Source: Streptomyces sp. RPT161 (GTDB lineage: Bacteria; Actinomycetota; Actinomycetes; Streptomycetales; Streptomycetaceae). Taken from it: DNA of 64,000 nucleotides. This document shows positions 1 through 8,867 of this stretch, piece after piece. Every line of letters starts with the position of its first letter. Position 1 is the first letter of the stretch. A program made the position numbers and the translations under genes. Where the stretch lies: contig NZ_JAPZVN010000002.1 in the NCBI RefSeq assembly GCF_027533845.1, positions 124,001 through 188,000 on the forward strand. The letters are read 5' to 3'. The notes under the pieces were generated by a model, which made no database searches, was not told where the DNA came from, and saw only the letters and a list, made by a program, of their open reading frames with translations.

Positions 1-44
1 GACGGGGGCGGTGACGTAGGGGCCGGGTGGCGGGAACCCCCGGT

Positions 45-73
45 TTGACCCCGCCGAAGGCGCCCCGTAACCT
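45..73 (+). promoter_or_regulatory. Promoter of rplU-rpmA
   Basis: A -35 hexamer TTGACC (45-50) and a -10 hexamer TAACCT (68-73) are separated by 17 bp, close to the consensus for the principal HrdB-type sigma factor. Transcription should start near 80, leaving a leader of about 120 nt before rplU. Bases 1-44 hold nothing I can identify. Confidence 0.7.
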
Positions 74-112
74 TGACCTTCGGCGTTTCTGCGCCCACTC
101 CTGAGCAAATCC

Positions 113-131
113 CTCCCGCTCCTGTCGGGAG
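113..131 (+). promoter_or_regulatory. Hairpin in the rplU 5' leader
   Basis: CTCCCG (113-118) pairs with CGGGAG (126-131) around a 7-nt loop in the untranslated leader of rplU. Many ribosomal protein operons use leader structures for autoregulation, so this could be such an element, but no covariation can be assessed from one sequence. The functional role is inference. Confidence 0.3.
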
Positions 132-202
132 AGGCTCACACAGCGAACCTCGTGCGGGCTGGCATCGGGAGTGCCATTTCGAGCGAGAGAGTGAGATCCG
201 CG

Positions 203-523
203 TTGTACGCAGTCGTGCGTAGCGGTGGCCGCCAGCACAAGGTTGCTGTCGGTGACATCGTCGAGGTTGACAAGATTTCCACCGCCAAGGTTGGCGACAC
301 GGTCGAGCTCTCGACCCTGCTCGTTGTCGATGGCGACTCCGTCACCAGCGACCCGTGGGTGCTGGCGGGCGTGAAGGTCCAGGCCGAGGTCGTGGACCAC
401 CACAAGGGTGCCAAGATCGACATCCTGCGGTACAAGAACAAGACCGGTTACCGTCGGCGCCAGGGCCACCGCCAGCAGTACACGGCAGTGAAGATCACCG
501 GCATCCCCACGGCTGCGAAGTAA
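203..523 (+). CDS. rplU: 50S ribosomal protein L21
   Basis: L21 binds 23S rRNA together with L20 in the large subunit. The 106-residue product begins with the typical [13 protein letters not shown] segment, contains the central [10 protein letters not shown] strand region, and ends with the basic [15 protein letters not shown] tail. The start chosen is TTG at 203, which gives the usual family length. A GTG at 191 is in frame but has no space for a ribosome binding site; the GAGAG/GTGAGA run before 203 can serve the TTG. The frame stays open further upstream to 152, but that part is unlike L21. It is followed after 14 nt by rpmA and forms an operon with it. Identification is secure; the start is slightly less so. 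Confidence 0.95.
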   Translation: MYAVVRSGGRQHKVAVGDIVEVDKISTAKVGDTVELSTLLVVDGDSVTSDPWVLAGVKVQAEVVDHHKGAKIDILRYKNKTGYRRRQGHRQQYTAVKITGIPTAAK

Positions 524-537
524 GGGACTGAGGAGAG

Positions 538-792
538 ATGGCACACAAGAAGGGCGCATCGTCCACCCGGAACGGTCGCGACTCCAACGCTCAGCGGCTC
601 GGCGTGAAGCGCTTCGGCGGTCAGGTCGTCAACGCCGGTGAGATCCTGGTCCGCCAGCGCGGCACCCACTTCCACCCGGGCAACGGCGTTGGCCGCGGTG
701 GCGACGACACGCTGTTCGCCCTCACCGCCGGTGCGGTCGAGTTCGGCACCAGCCGTGGTCGCAAGGTTGTGAACATCGTTCCGGCCAGCTGA
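538..792 (+). CDS. rpmA: 50S ribosomal protein L27
   Basis: L27 lies near the peptidyl-transferase centre, where its N-terminus reaches the tRNA acceptor ends. The 84-residue protein starts [16 protein letters not shown] and carries the conserved RLGVKRFGG and [21 protein letters not shown] blocks. There is no N-terminal extension, so the Firmicutes-type processing of pre-L27 is not expected here. A GAGGAGAG ribosome binding site sits just upstream of the ATG. It is the second gene of the rplU operon and is followed by a long terminator-like hairpin. Confidence 0.97.
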   Translation: MAHKKGASSTRNGRDSNAQRLGVKRFGGQVVNAGEILVRQRGTHFHPGNGVGRGGDDTLFALTAGAVEFGTSRGRKVVNIVPAS

Positions 793-814
793 AACAACCA
801 GCTGCCGTAACGCG

Positions 815-874
815 ACACACCGAGGGCGGACCTCGCTTCCCGCACCGGGAGGCAGGTCCGCCCTCGATGTGTTT
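815..874 (+). terminator. Terminator-like hairpin after rpmA
   Basis: A 13-bp perfect stem (CGAGGGCGGACCT at 821-833 with its complement at 854-866) extends over one mismatch by another five pairs (815-819 with 868-872), with a 20-nt loop and a short TTT after it. It separates rpmA from obg, although obg starts only 36 nt further on, so part of the transcription may read through. Confidence 0.65.
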
Positions 875-909
875 GGCAAACCGATAGAAATCCCTAGGAG
901 GCCCAGACC

Positions 910-2343
910 ATGACCACCTTCGTGGACCGCGTCGAACTGCATGTCGCCGCGGGTAACGGAGGCCACGGCTGCGCCTCCGTGCACCGGGAGAAGTTCAAGC
1001 CGCTGGGCGGCCCGGACGGCGGCAACGGCGGTCGCGGCGGCGATGTGATCCTGGTGGTCGACACCGGCATCACCACGCTGATCGACTACCACCACTCCCC
1101 GCACCGCAAGGCCACCAACGGCAAGCCCGGCGAAGGCGGCAACCGCTCCGGCGCGGACGGCCAGGACCTGGTCCTGCCGGTCCCGGACGGCACGGTCGTA
1201 CTGGACGCCAAGGGCAACGTACTGGCCGACCTGGTGGGCCAGGGCACCTCGTTCATCGCCGCCCAGGGCGGTCGCGGCGGCCTGGGCAACGCCGCGCTGG
1301 CCTCCGCGCGCCGCAAGGCCCCCGGTTTCGCGCTGCTCGGCGAGCCCGGCCAGGCGCACGACATCGTGCTCGAACTGAAGACGGTCGCGGACGTGGCGCT
1401 GGTCGGCTACCCGAGCGCGGGCAAGTCGTCGCTGATCTCGGTGCTCTCCGCGGCCAAGCCGAAGATCGCCGACTATCCGTTCACCACGCTGGTGCCCAAC
1501 CTCGGTGTGGTGACGGCCGGTTCGACGGTCTACACCATCGCCGACGTGCCCGGGCTGATCCCGGGTGCCAGCCAGGGCAAGGGCCTCGGTCTGGAGTTCC
1601 TGCGCCATGTCGAGCGCTGTTCGGTGCTGGTGCACGTACTGGACACCGCGACGCTCGAATCGCACCGCGACCCGGTCACGGACCTCGATGCGATCGAAGC
1701 CGAACTGGCGGAGTACGGCGGTCTCGGGGACCGGCCGCGGATCGTGGTGCTCAACAAGGTGGACATCCCGGACGGCCAGGACCTCGCCGATCTGATCCGT
1801 CCCGACCTGGAGGCCCGCGGTTACCAGGTCTTCGAGGTGTCGGCGGTCTCCCGGCACGGCCTGCGGGAACTGTCCTTCGCGCTGGCGGACATCGTCGCCA
1901 GGGCGCGGGCCGCCAGGCCGGTGCAGGAGGCGACCCGGATCGTCATCCGCCCGCAGGCCGTGGACGACGCGGGCTTCACCGTCACCGCCGAGGACGGCTT
2001 CTACCGGGTGCGCGGCGAGAAGCCGGAACGCTGGGTCCGGCAGACCGACTTCAACAACGACGAGGCCGTCGGCTACCTCGCCGACCGGCTCAACCGCCTC
2101 GGTGTGGAAGAGGAGTTGGTGAAGGTCGGCGCCCGCGCGGGCGACCAGGTGGTGATCGGCCCGGAGGAGGACGCGGTCGTCTTCGACTGGGAGCCCTCGC
2201 TGGCCGCCGGTGCCGAGATGCTGGGCCGCCGCGGCGAGGACCACCGCTTCGACGCCCCGCGCCCGGCCGCCCAGCGGCGCAAGGACCGCGACGCGGAACG
2301 CGACGAGGCGGAGCGCGAGTACGACGAGTTCAATCCGTTCTGA
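910..2343 (+). CDS. obg: Obg/CgtA family GTPase
   Basis: Obg is a slow GTPase needed for late 50S assembly; in Streptomyces it is also tied to the onset of aerial growth. The 477-residue protein has three parts: the glycine-rich Obg fold (about 1-158, including the NGGRGG and GGRGGLGN type II turns), a GTPase domain (G1 GYPSAGKSS near residue 165, switch [11 protein letters not shown]3 DVPGLI, G4 NKVD near 281, G5 SAVS) and a C-terminal OCT domain (about 345-430) followed by a charged tail. An AGGAG site precedes the ATG. The rplU-rpmA-obg-proB order is conserved in actinobacteria. Confidence 0.96.
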   Translation: MTTFVDRVELHVAAGNGGHGCASVHREKFKPLGGPDGGNGGRGGDVILVVDTGITTLIDYHHSPHRKATNGKPGEGGNRSGADGQDLVLPVPDGTVVLDAKGNVLADLVGQGTSFIAAQGGRGGLGNAALASARRKAPGFALLGEPGQAHDIVLELKTVADVALVGYPSAGKSSLISVLSAAKPKIADYPFTTLVPNLGVVTAGSTVYTIADVPGLIPGASQGKGLGLEFLRHVERCSVLVHVLDTATLESHRDPVTDLDAIEAELAEYGGLGDRPRIVVLNKVDIPDGQDLADLIRPDLEARGYQVFEVSAVSRHGLRELSFALADIVARARAARPVQEATRIVIRPQAVDDAGFTVTAEDGFYRVRGEKPERWVRQTDFNNDEAVGYLADRLNRLGVEEELVKVGARAGDQVVIGPEEDAVVFDWEPSLAAGAEMLGRRGEDHRFDAPRPAAQRRKDRDAERDEAEREYDEFNPF

Positions 2344-2479
2344 CGTCGTTCCGCGGTTCGATACTCGGAGGCGAACGGTCCGCCGAGTCCCGTACATTGC
2401 GCTCGGCGAAACGGGACCAGCAGGAAGTTGTGGGGTACACGCGGTGGTACGGCAGCAGGACGCAGGTCTGAGAGGCGAT

Positions 2480-3577
2480 GTGACGGCGGCCCGTAGGGTC
2501 GTCGTCAAGGTCGGCTCGTCCTCGCTGACCACCGCCGCGGGCGGCCTGGACGCCGACCGGGTGGACGCGTTGGTGGACGTGCTGGCGAAGTGCCGGGACA
2601 GCAGGGAGATCGTGCTGGTCTCCTCGGGCGCGATCGCCGCCGGGCTCGCCCCGCTGGGCCTGGCCAGGCGCCCTCGCGACCTGGCCCGTCAGCAGGCCGC
2701 CGCCAGCGTGGGCCAGGGACTGCTGGTCGCCCGCTACACCGCGTCGTTCGCGCGGTACGGGATCCGGGTCGGGCAGGTGCTGCTGACCGCCGATGACGTC
2801 AGCCGACGGGCGCACTACCGCAACGCCTACCGCACGCTGGACAAGCTGCTCGCCATGGGCGCCCTGCCGATCGTCAACGAGAACGACACGGTGGCCACCG
2901 ACGAGATCAGGTTCGGCGACAACGACCGGCTGGCCGCGCTCGTCGCCCACCTGGTCCGCGCCGACCTGCTGGTGCTGCTCTCCGACGTGGACGGGCTGTA
3001 CGACGGCGATCCGCGCACTCCGGGCGCCCAGCGGATCGCGGAGGTGGCCGGTCCGCGGGACCTCGACGGGGTGTCGATCGGCAGCGCGGGCAAGGCCGGT
3101 GTGGGCACCGGCGGCATGGTGACCAAGGTGGAGGCGGCCGGTATCGCCGCGGCGGCGGGTGTGCCGGTGGTGCTCACCTCGGCGACGCACGCCGCGGACG
3201 CGCTGGCCGGGCGGCCGACCGGCACCCTGTTCCACCGCACCGGCAAGCGCTCCGCGGACCGGCTGCTGTGGCTGGCGCACGCCTCCGCCCCGCGCGGCGC
3301 GTTGCGGCTGGACGCCGGAGCGGTCAAGGCGGTGGTGGAGCGGCGGACATCGCTGCTGCCCGCCGGGCTGACCGGGGTCGAGGGCCACTTCTCCGCGGGT
3401 GACCCGGTGGACCTGGTCGACGAGACCGGTCGGGCGGTCGCCCGCGGTCTGGTCAACTTCGACGCCAAGGAGCTGCCGAGGCTGCTCGGCCGGTCCACCC
3501 GGGAGCTGGCCGCGGAACTCGGTCCGGCCTATGAGCGCGAGGTGGTGCACCGCGACGACCTGGTCGTGCTGCGGTGA
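2480..3577 (+). CDS. proB: Glutamate 5-kinase
   Basis: ProB phosphorylates glutamate to gamma-glutamyl phosphate, the first committed step of proline synthesis. The protein opens with RRVVVKVGSSSLT of the amino-acid kinase fold, has the LVSSGAIAAG and IVNENDTVATDE substrate motifs and the LLSDVDGLYDGDP nucleotide segment, and ends in a PUA domain (about 270-355). The start chosen is GTG 2480, preceded by GAGAGG at 2470-2475; GTG 2444 in the same frame is an alternative. The frame is open back to 2210, inside obg, but those residues are not ProB-like. proA follows after one intervening gene. Confidence 0.93.
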   Translation: MTAARRVVVKVGSSSLTTAAGGLDADRVDALVDVLAKCRDSREIVLVSSGAIAAGLAPLGLARRPRDLARQQAAASVGQGLLVARYTASFARYGIRVGQVLLTADDVSRRAHYRNAYRTLDKLLAMGALPIVNENDTVATDEIRFGDNDRLAALVAHLVRADLLVLLSDVDGLYDGDPRTPGAQRIAEVAGPRDLDGVSIGSAGKAGVGTGGMVTKVEAAGIAAAAGVPVVLTSATHAADALAGRPTGTLFHRTGKRSADRLLWLAHASAPRGALRLDAGAVKAVVERRTSLLPAGLTGVEGHFSAGDPVDLVDETGRAVARGLVNFDAKELPRLLGRSTRELAAELGPAYEREVVHRDDLVVLR

Positions 3578-3814
3578 AGGCCGTGTGAAGGCTGGCAGGC
3601 GGGTCGACGATCCGAGGGCTTCTTGGGGAAAAACGCCCCGCGGTCGGCCCGGGACTGGTCAACTTTGATGCGGGGGACCGTTTCCACACAGGAAACTCCA
3701 AACAAGAACGTCCGAATCACACGCAAGCCCAGTAGAGCAAGCCAGGCAGGATCGCCAGACCCCGCACCACAATCCGCTGACCCCAAGGCGGAGAACGCAT
3801 ACAGGAGGCCGCCG

Positions 3815-4285
3815 GTGAGACGAGGGCGCCCGGGGGCGCTGCCCCGAGGAACGGCGGAACGGACCCTGACCAGCGTCGACGGCATACAGACGGACCGTCC
3901 AGGACAGGATCCGGCGCCGGAATCGCACAGCCGGGAGCGCGACGCCTCCCGTCTGTGGCATGTCACGCTCAGCGTCTCGGGGGACGAGGCGCCACTCACG
4001 GAGGTCAGACGGGCGCTGGAGCAACTCGCCCACGATCACCCCTTCCTGCTGACCAGCCGCTACGCCACCACCCACGCGGAGATCCGCTACTGGGAGGAGG
4101 CGCGCGACCTGCATGACGCGGCGGCCATCGCGCTGCGGCTGTGGGGCGAGCACCGCGCCACCGCCAAGTTGCCGCCCTGGGAGATCGTCGGTCTTGAGGT
4201 CATCGACCGCGAGACGTACCACCAGCGCGTGGCCGAAGGCTATGGGCCGCCGCCCGCCACCCCGGTCGGGGTGCACCCGTACTGA
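3815..4285 (+). CDS. Conserved hypothetical protein between proB and proA
   Basis: A 156-residue soluble protein without signal peptide or membrane segment. The first 45 residues are charged and low in predicted order; the conserved part starts around RLWHVTLSVSG and includes VRRALEQLAHDHPFLL, RYWEEARDLHDAAA, LPPWEIVGLEV and a proline-rich end. I recall the same gene between proB and proA in other streptomycetes but know no function. The GTG at 3815 is chosen because a perfect AGGAGG lies 6 nt upstream; the frame is open further upstream to 3623 without such a site. The 237 bp before it contain only a small GGGG/CCCC hairpin near 3625. Confidence 0.8.
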   Translation: MRRGRPGALPRGTAERTLTSVDGIQTDRPGQDPAPESHSRERDASRLWHVTLSVSGDEAPLTEVRRALEQLAHDHPFLLTSRYATTHAEIRYWEEARDLHDAAAIALRLWGEHRATAKLPPWEIVGLEVIDRETYHQRVAEGYGPPPATPVGVHPY

Positions 4286-4288
4286 TCC

Positions 4289-4319
4289 GGTCCGGCATGT
4301 GGAATCACGGTCCGGCATG
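4289..4319 (+). repeat. 11-bp direct repeat upstream of proA
   Basis: GGTCCGGCATG occurs at 4289-4299 and again at 4309-4319, exactly 20 bp apart, about two helical turns. The second copy ends 14 bp before the proposed proA -10 hexamer (4334-4339), where an activator or repressor could sit. Role as an operator is inference. Confidence 0.5.
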
Positions 4320-4345
4320 CCGCCGCAGGTCAGTAGGCTTCCCCC

Positions 4346-5638
4346 ATGACCAGTAGCGCGACCTCGCCCGTACTTGACACCGCCCGCCGTGCGAAGGCGG
4401 CCGCCGCCGTGCTCGCACCGCTGCCGCGGTCCGTACGCGACGGCGCGCTGCTCGCGATCGCCGACGCGCTGCGCGCCCGTACCGGGGAGATCGTCGCGGC
4501 CAACGCGGAGGACATCGACAGGGCCCGCCGCGAAATGGCGGCGGCCGGTGGTGGGCGACGGGCGGGCGGCAGCAGCGAGGCGCTCATCGACCGGCTCACC
4601 CTCACCCCGGAGCGGATCGAGGCCATCGCCGCGGACGTGACCAAGGTGGTGGCGCTGCCCGACCCGGTCGGTGAGGTGCTGCGCGGCTCCACGCTGCCCA
4701 ACGGCCTTGAGCTGCGCCAGGTCCGGGTTCCGCTCGGTGTGGTCGGCATCATCTACGAGGCCCGGCCGAACGTCACCGTGGACGCCGCCGTGCTCTGCCT
4801 GAAGTCCGGCAACGCGGTACTGCTGCGCGGGTCCTCGTCCGCGTACGCCTCCAACACCGCGCTGGTCGCGGTGCTGAGGGACGCGGTGCAGGCGGCCGGA
4901 CTGCCCGCGGACGCGGTGCAGTTGGTGCCCGGCGAGAGCCGTGACTCGGTCAAGGAGCTGATGCGCGCCCGCGGTCTGGTGGACGTGCTCATCCCGCGCG
5001 GTGGCGCCTCGCTGATCAGGACGGTCGTGGAGGAGTCCACGGTTCCGGTGATCGAGACCGGGGTCGGCAACTGCCATGTGTACGTGGACGAGCACGCCGA
5101 TCTCGACATGGCCGTGAAGATCCTGGTCAACGCCAAGGCGTCGCGGCCGAGCGTGTGCAACGCCGCGGAGACGGTGCTGGTGCACGCCGCCGTCGCCGAC
5201 GCCTTCCTGCCCCGGGCGCTGGCCGCACTCTCCGAGGCCGGGGTGACCGTACACGGCGACGAGCGCTGGCAGCGGGCCTCCGGTGCCGTGCTGGCGGCCA
5301 CCGAGGAGGACTGGGCGACCGAGTACCTGTCGTACGACATCGCCGCCGCCGTGGTGCCCGACCTGGACGCCGCCGTGGCGCACATCCGCCGGTGGTCCTC
5401 GGGACACACCGAGGCCATCGTCACCCGCGACCAGTCCGCCGCCCGCCGCTTCGTGGCGCTGGTGGACTCCACCGCCGTGATGGTCAACGCCTCGACCAGG
5501 TTCACCGACGGCGGCCAGTTCGGCTTCGGCGCCGAAATCGGCATCTCCACCCAGAAGTTGCACGCCCGCGGACCGATGGGCCTGCCCGAGCTGACCTCCA
5601 CCAAGTACGTGGTGACCGGCGACGGCCACATCCGCTGA
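4346..5638 (+). CDS. proA: Gamma-glutamyl phosphate reductase
   Basis: ProA reduces gamma-glutamyl phosphate to glutamate semialdehyde with NADPH in proline synthesis. The 430-residue protein is a full-length aldehyde-dehydrogenase-fold enzyme: [30 protein letters not shown], the catalytic cysteine in SVCNAAE (Cys271), and the C-terminal [18 protein letters not shown] -10-like TAGGCT (4334-4339) ends 6 nt before the ATG and there is no ribosome binding site, so the mRNA is probably leaderless. Oddity: between the usual RAR and SEA(L/I)(I/V)DR segments there are about 11 extra Ala/Gly/Arg residues, encoded by a copy of the dispersed repeat found at 11411-11607. Confidence 0.95.
   Translation: MTSSATSPVLDTARRAKAAAAVLAPLPRSVRDGALLAIADALRARTGEIVAANAEDIDRARREMAAAGGGRRAGGSSEALIDRLTLTPERIEAIAADVTKVVALPDPVGEVLRGSTLPNGLELRQVRVPLGVVGIIYEARPNVTVDAAVLCLKSGNAVLLRGSSSAYASNTALVAVLRDAVQAAGLPADAVQLVPGESRDSVKELMRARGLVDVLIPRGGASLIRTVVEESTVPVIETGVGNCHVYVDEHADLDMAVKILVNAKASRPSVCNAAETVLVHAAVADAFLPRALAALSEAGVTVHGDERWQRASGAVLAATEEDWATEYLSYDIAAAVVPDLDAAVAHIRRWSSGHTEAIVTRDQSAARRFVALVDSTAVMVNASTRFTDGGQFGFGAEIGISTQKLHARGPMGLPELTSTKYVVTGDGHIR
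4547..4570 (+). repeat. Dispersed repeat copy inside proA
   Basis: These 24 bases match the core of the tandem repeat at 11411-11607 with one mismatch (C for T at 4562). They lie in frame in proA and code for part of an Ala-Gly-Gly-Gly-Arg-Arg insert that I do not recall from other streptomycete ProA proteins. Confidence 0.55.
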
Positions 5639-5729
5639 CCGCCCGCCCGCTGGCGCGAAGTGGCGGCCGCCACGGTCGAATTCGGCTTCCGACTGCCCAA
5701 CCCGGCCTTTCCGGGATTACTCTGGACGG

Positions 5730-6248
5730 GTGTCTGAGGATGTGGGCGGCAAGCCGTTCCCGGACGGTGAGGACCACGGCGGCGCGGACGACGAGTTCGC
5801 ATCCGTGGTGTTCGACGAGGCCTTCGTACGGGCGGCGACGCTCCATGAACCCACCGCGCACGAGCGGCTGTTGGCCGCCGCCCAGGCCTGGACGGAGGCG
5901 GACGCCGCACGCGCCAGGATCGGCGGGGTGGAGGACGACGTCCTCGACGACGAGACGCCGCGCTACGGCGCCTACCGCTACCGCAGCTTCGCGGACGACA
6001 CCGACGACGCCCTCGACCGCTACGGCCACCCGCACCGGCACGCCTACCGCGGCCACACCCGCTGGCAGCGCACCGTCGCCTGGGTGCTGGCCCTGGTGAT
6101 GGGCATCGGGGTGATCGCCCTGACCTTCGTGGCCGTCTACCGGGGCGCCGGTGGCGGCGGTCGGCAGCCCGCCCCCGTGCCCGCCACCGGCCGGGTGGAC
6201 ACCGCGCCGCCACAGGTCCGGGCGGCGTCGCCCGCCGGGCCGCCCTGA
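5730..6248 (+). CDS. Single-pass membrane protein with VVFDE motif (paralogue 1)
   Basis: A 172-residue protein of unknown function. It has an acidic cytoplasmic N-terminal part with the segment SVVFDEAFVRAA (residues about 27-38) and an AHERL element, a charged middle part rich in Arg, Tyr and His, one membrane segment (about residues 115-137, VAWVLALVMGIGVIALTFVAV) and a short Pro-rich outside tail. The next gene shares the motif and layout. GTG 5730 is the start: TACTCT at 5718-5723 ends 6 nt before it, with no ribosome binding site, which points to a leaderless mRNA. The downstream paralogue has the same arrangement. Confidence 0.75.
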   Translation: MSEDVGGKPFPDGEDHGGADDEFASVVFDEAFVRAATLHEPTAHERLLAAAQAWTEADAARARIGGVEDDVLDDETPRYGAYRYRSFADDTDDALDRYGHPHRHAYRGHTRWQRTVAWVLALVMGIGVIALTFVAVYRGAGGGGRQPAPVPATGRVDTAPPQVRAASPAGPP

Positions 6249-6357
6249 GCGAGCCGGGGCGGCGCGAGGAGCGCCCGGGACGGGCCGGTGACGGCCGCTC
6301 AAAACTTGTCTCGTACCGGGGCGTTCACCTGCGGCACGACCGACCTACTCTTGTTGT

Positions 6358-7425
6358 ATGGCCGGGCGTGCAGACCCTCCGGAGGGGACACCCGAGGGCG
6401 TCCCGGGGGGCGGTGACGACGAGTACCGATCCGTCGTGTTCGACGAGTCGTTCGTCCGGGCTGCCCGCATACAGGAGTTCTCGGCGCAGGAACGTCTGGG
6501 CGGAACGGCCAGTGCGGTGCGCACCCGGCGGCCGCTCGGATGGATGGGTGCCGGGCGGCAGGCACTGGTCCTGGTGCTGCTGATCGCGATGGCCTTCGGC
6601 GTCGCCCTGTACCTGGGCATACGGCACCCGTATCGGCCGGCCACGCCTGCGGACGTCGACCCGGCGCGGATCACCCTGGTGCCGTTGGCCCCGCAGGTGC
6701 CGGTGCCGGTCGCCGCCGCCGACCGGATGTTCGCCGCCGAGGACGCGGCTCACTACCGGGTGGGCGCCAAGGGCATCGTCCTGCCGCAGATCAACGGCAC
6801 CGACCACTTCTCGCAGAGCCAGGTGCTCCAGGCGGTGACCATCGCCAAGGAGTATCTGGCCGCCTCCTCGCTCGACCGCAGCGCGCTCACCGGCGGTGAT
6901 GTACGCGCGGTGCGCGAACTGCTCAATCCCGGTCAACTCGACCAGTTCGACCGGAGTTTGGCGCACCCGGTCGATGACGGACAGTACGCCGCGATCGGAT
7001 GGCTGGTCCGCTTCGACCCGGCCCGGATCGCGCTGGCCGACCCCGGGGTGCGGGTGCGCGGCAGCATGACGGTGAACGAGGACGGCCCCGGCGGCCTGCT
7101 GGTCGACACCGACCACACCATGGTCTACGCGGTGCGGGCGGTCGGCGCCGGACCCGACCAGGCCTCGCTGTTCACCGTACGGCGGCAGCTGAAGCTGTTC
7201 TTCGACCGCGCCGACCTGCGCAACCGCCAGGTGGAGGTGGAGCAGGCGGCGGTCGAGGCCGGGCCGCTCGCCTGCACAGGAAACCCGGCCGGGTACTTCC
7301 GTCCGCTACTGGCCGGACAGAGCGTGCCCGCCGGGGCCGGGGTGGACCCCTATGACCACGGCAGGCCGGTCACCTCGGTGTGCGGACTGCTCAGGACCGT
7401 TCCGAGCCCGAGCCCGATCCGGTGA
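6358..7425 (+). CDS. Membrane-anchored protein with VVFDE motif (paralogue 2)
   Basis: A 355-residue protein of unknown function. A short cytoplasmic part carries SVVFDESFVRAA and AQERL, matching the upstream neighbour; one membrane segment follows (about residues 62-84, ALVLVLLIAMAFGVALYLGI), then a large extracytoplasmic domain of about 265 residues with two cysteines near the end that could form a disulfide. I do not recognise the outer fold. ATG 6358 follows TACTCT (6346-6351) by 6 nt, with TTCACC (6324-6329) as -35 at 16 bp, so the transcript should be leaderless. Its end overlaps the convergent M48 gene by 35 bp. Confidence 0.75.
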   Translation: MAGRADPPEGTPEGVPGGGDDEYRSVVFDESFVRAARIQEFSAQERLGGTASAVRTRRPLGWMGAGRQALVLVLLIAMAFGVALYLGIRHPYRPATPADVDPARITLVPLAPQVPVPVAAADRMFAAEDAAHYRVGAKGIVLPQINGTDHFSQSQVLQAVTIAKEYLAASSLDRSALTGGDVRAVRELLNPGQLDQFDRSLAHPVDDGQYAAIGWLVRFDPARIALADPGVRVRGSMTVNEDGPGGLLVDTDHTMVYAVRAVGAGPDQASLFTVRRQLKLFFDRADLRNRQVEVEQAAVEAGPLACTGNPAGYFRPLLAGQSVPAGAGVDPYDHGRPVTSVCGLLRTVPSPSPIR

Positions 7426-8440
7426 ACTTGTCCCGCAGCTTCCCGCCGATGTCCCCGGCGCCCGCGGCGATGTCGTTGATCAGGCCCATCAGCGGGTCCT
7501 TGCTGGACTTCACGTGGTCCGCGTAGTGGTTCGCGGACTCCTTGAAGGACTCGTAGACCGAGGTGTCCTTGTCGTCCTCGCGGCGCGGGTAGTGCCCGTC
7601 CATGATCCGCTGGTGGTCGCGGCTGCCCGCCCACTTCTTCAGCTCGGCCGCCCGCACCGTGGTGAACGGGTGGCTGCGCGGCAGCACGTTGAGGATCTTC
7701 AGCACGGAGTCGCGCAGGTCGCCGCCGGACTCGTACTCCTCCGCCTGCTTGAGGAACTCGTCCACGTTCATCTCGTGCAGGTGGTTGCCGCCCGCCAGCT
7801 TCATCAGCCCGCGCATCGACGCCTGCAGGTCCTGGCCGACCAGCAGCCCCGCCCGGTCCGCGGACAGCTCGGACTTGCGGAACCACTCGCGCAGCGCGGT
7901 GACGATCGCCATGACCGCCATGTTGCCCAGCGGGATCCACGCCACCCGCAGCGCCAGATTGGTCAGGAACAGCAGGATCGTGCGGTACACCGCGTGGCCG
8001 GACAGCGCGTGGCCCACCTCGTGCCCGACGACCGCGCGCATCTCCTCCTCGTCCAGCAGCTCCACCAGACCGGTGGTGACCACGATGATCGGCTCGTCCA
8101 GGCCGATGCACATGGCGTTGGGCTGCGGGTCCTGGTTGACGTACATCGGGGGGACCTTCTCCAGGTCCAGGATGTAGCAGGCGTCCCGCAGCATCGTGTT
8201 CAGATGCGGGAACTGCTGCTCGCTGACCCGTACCGAGTCCGACAGGAACAGCAGCCGCAACGACCGCTCCGGCAGCAGCCCGCTGAGCGCCTTGAACACG
8301 GTGTCGAAACCGCTCAGCTTGCGCAGCGCCACCAGCGCCGAGCGGTCCGCCGGATGCTCGTAGGCGCGTGACGATATCCCTGGGAAACGGGTGCGGTTAC
8401 GGCTCGGCACCTGGTCGTTCGATTCGTTCGGCACGGTCAT
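7391..8440 (-). CDS. M48 family metallopeptidase (HtpX-like)
   Basis: A zinc metallopeptidase of the M48 family; relatives such as HtpX degrade damaged membrane proteins. The 349-residue protein has a soluble N-terminal region, the zinc motif HEVGH (residues 140-144), then a hydrophobic membrane stretch (about 150-190, TILLFLTNLALRVAW and following), and a C-terminal soluble part containing ELSADRAG, whose Glu is the third zinc ligand in this family. The C-terminus is rich in Lys, Ser and Gly. It converges with the VVFDE paralogue, overlapping by 35 bp. Substrate unknown. Confidence 0.85.
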   Translation of the reverse strand: MTVPNESNDQVPSRNRTRFPGISSRAYEHPADRSALVALRKLSGFDTVFKALSGLLPERSLRLLFLSDSVRVSEQQFPHLNTMLRDACYILDLEKVPPMYVNQDPQPNAMCIGLDEPIIVVTTGLVELLDEEEMRAVVGHEVGHALSGHAVYRTILLFLTNLALRVAWIPLGNMAVMAIVTALREWFRKSELSADRAGLLVGQDLQASMRGLMKLAGGNHLHEMNVDEFLKQAEEYESGGDLRDSVLKILNVLPRSHPFTTVRAAELKKWAGSRDHQRIMDGHYPRREDDKDTSVYESFKESANHYADHVKSSKDPLMGLINDIAAGAGDIGGKLRDKFTGSGSGSERS

Positions 8441-8531
8441 TGGGCCTCAATCCCCTGCTAGCCGTCTCGTGCTCGTCCCCCTGACACACCCCACGATAGG
8501 GCCCGGCGCCGACAGGACTACGCTGAGAAGC

Positions 8532-8672
8532 ATGCAGAACGCCGTGTTGAACCACCTCGCCGACGGGGCACCGATCTCCAGCGAGCTCCTGCCCGTCGTC
8601 ATCGTCGTCGCGGTAGTCGGCGTGGTCTTCCTCGCGTGGTTCCTGCTGCGCGGTTACGGGGACAAGGACTGA
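8532..8672 (+). CDS. Small single-pass membrane protein, 46 aa
   Basis: A 46-residue ORF: a short N-terminal stretch, one membrane helix (SSELLPVVIVVAVVGVVFLA region) and a basic-acidic tail LRGYGDKD. Function unknown. The ATG lies 7 nt after TACGCT (8519-8524), again the leaderless layout, and the GAGAAG just before the ATG is too close to be a good ribosome binding site. Coding status is supported by the hydrophobic pattern and the promoter placement, not by recognised homology. Confidence 0.6.
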   Translation: MQNAVLNHLADGAPISSELLPVVIVVAVVGVVFLAWFLLRGYGDKD

Positions 8673-8867
8673 CGGTCGGTTACTCGGTTCCGCGGCCGGA
8701 TACGGCTGCGGACGGGTAGATCGCCTACACAGTCAGGACGCGCGGGGGCTGCCTGGGGTTCCTGGCGCCCCGCACGTACGATGTGGCACGAGTTTCCGGC
8801 CCGGTCCGCCGCCCGGTGGCTCACCGCGACTCGACCGCATCCTCGACCGCAAGGGGTCCTGCCGACC

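Noticed and set aside
448-2532. Long antisense open frames opposite obg, leuS, lepA, proA, fadD and other genes
   Set aside because: In GC-rich DNA the strand opposite a gene often stays open for hundreds of codons. These frames have compositions rich in Arg, Ala, Gly and His, lack ribosome binding sites and domains, and coincide with well-identified genes.
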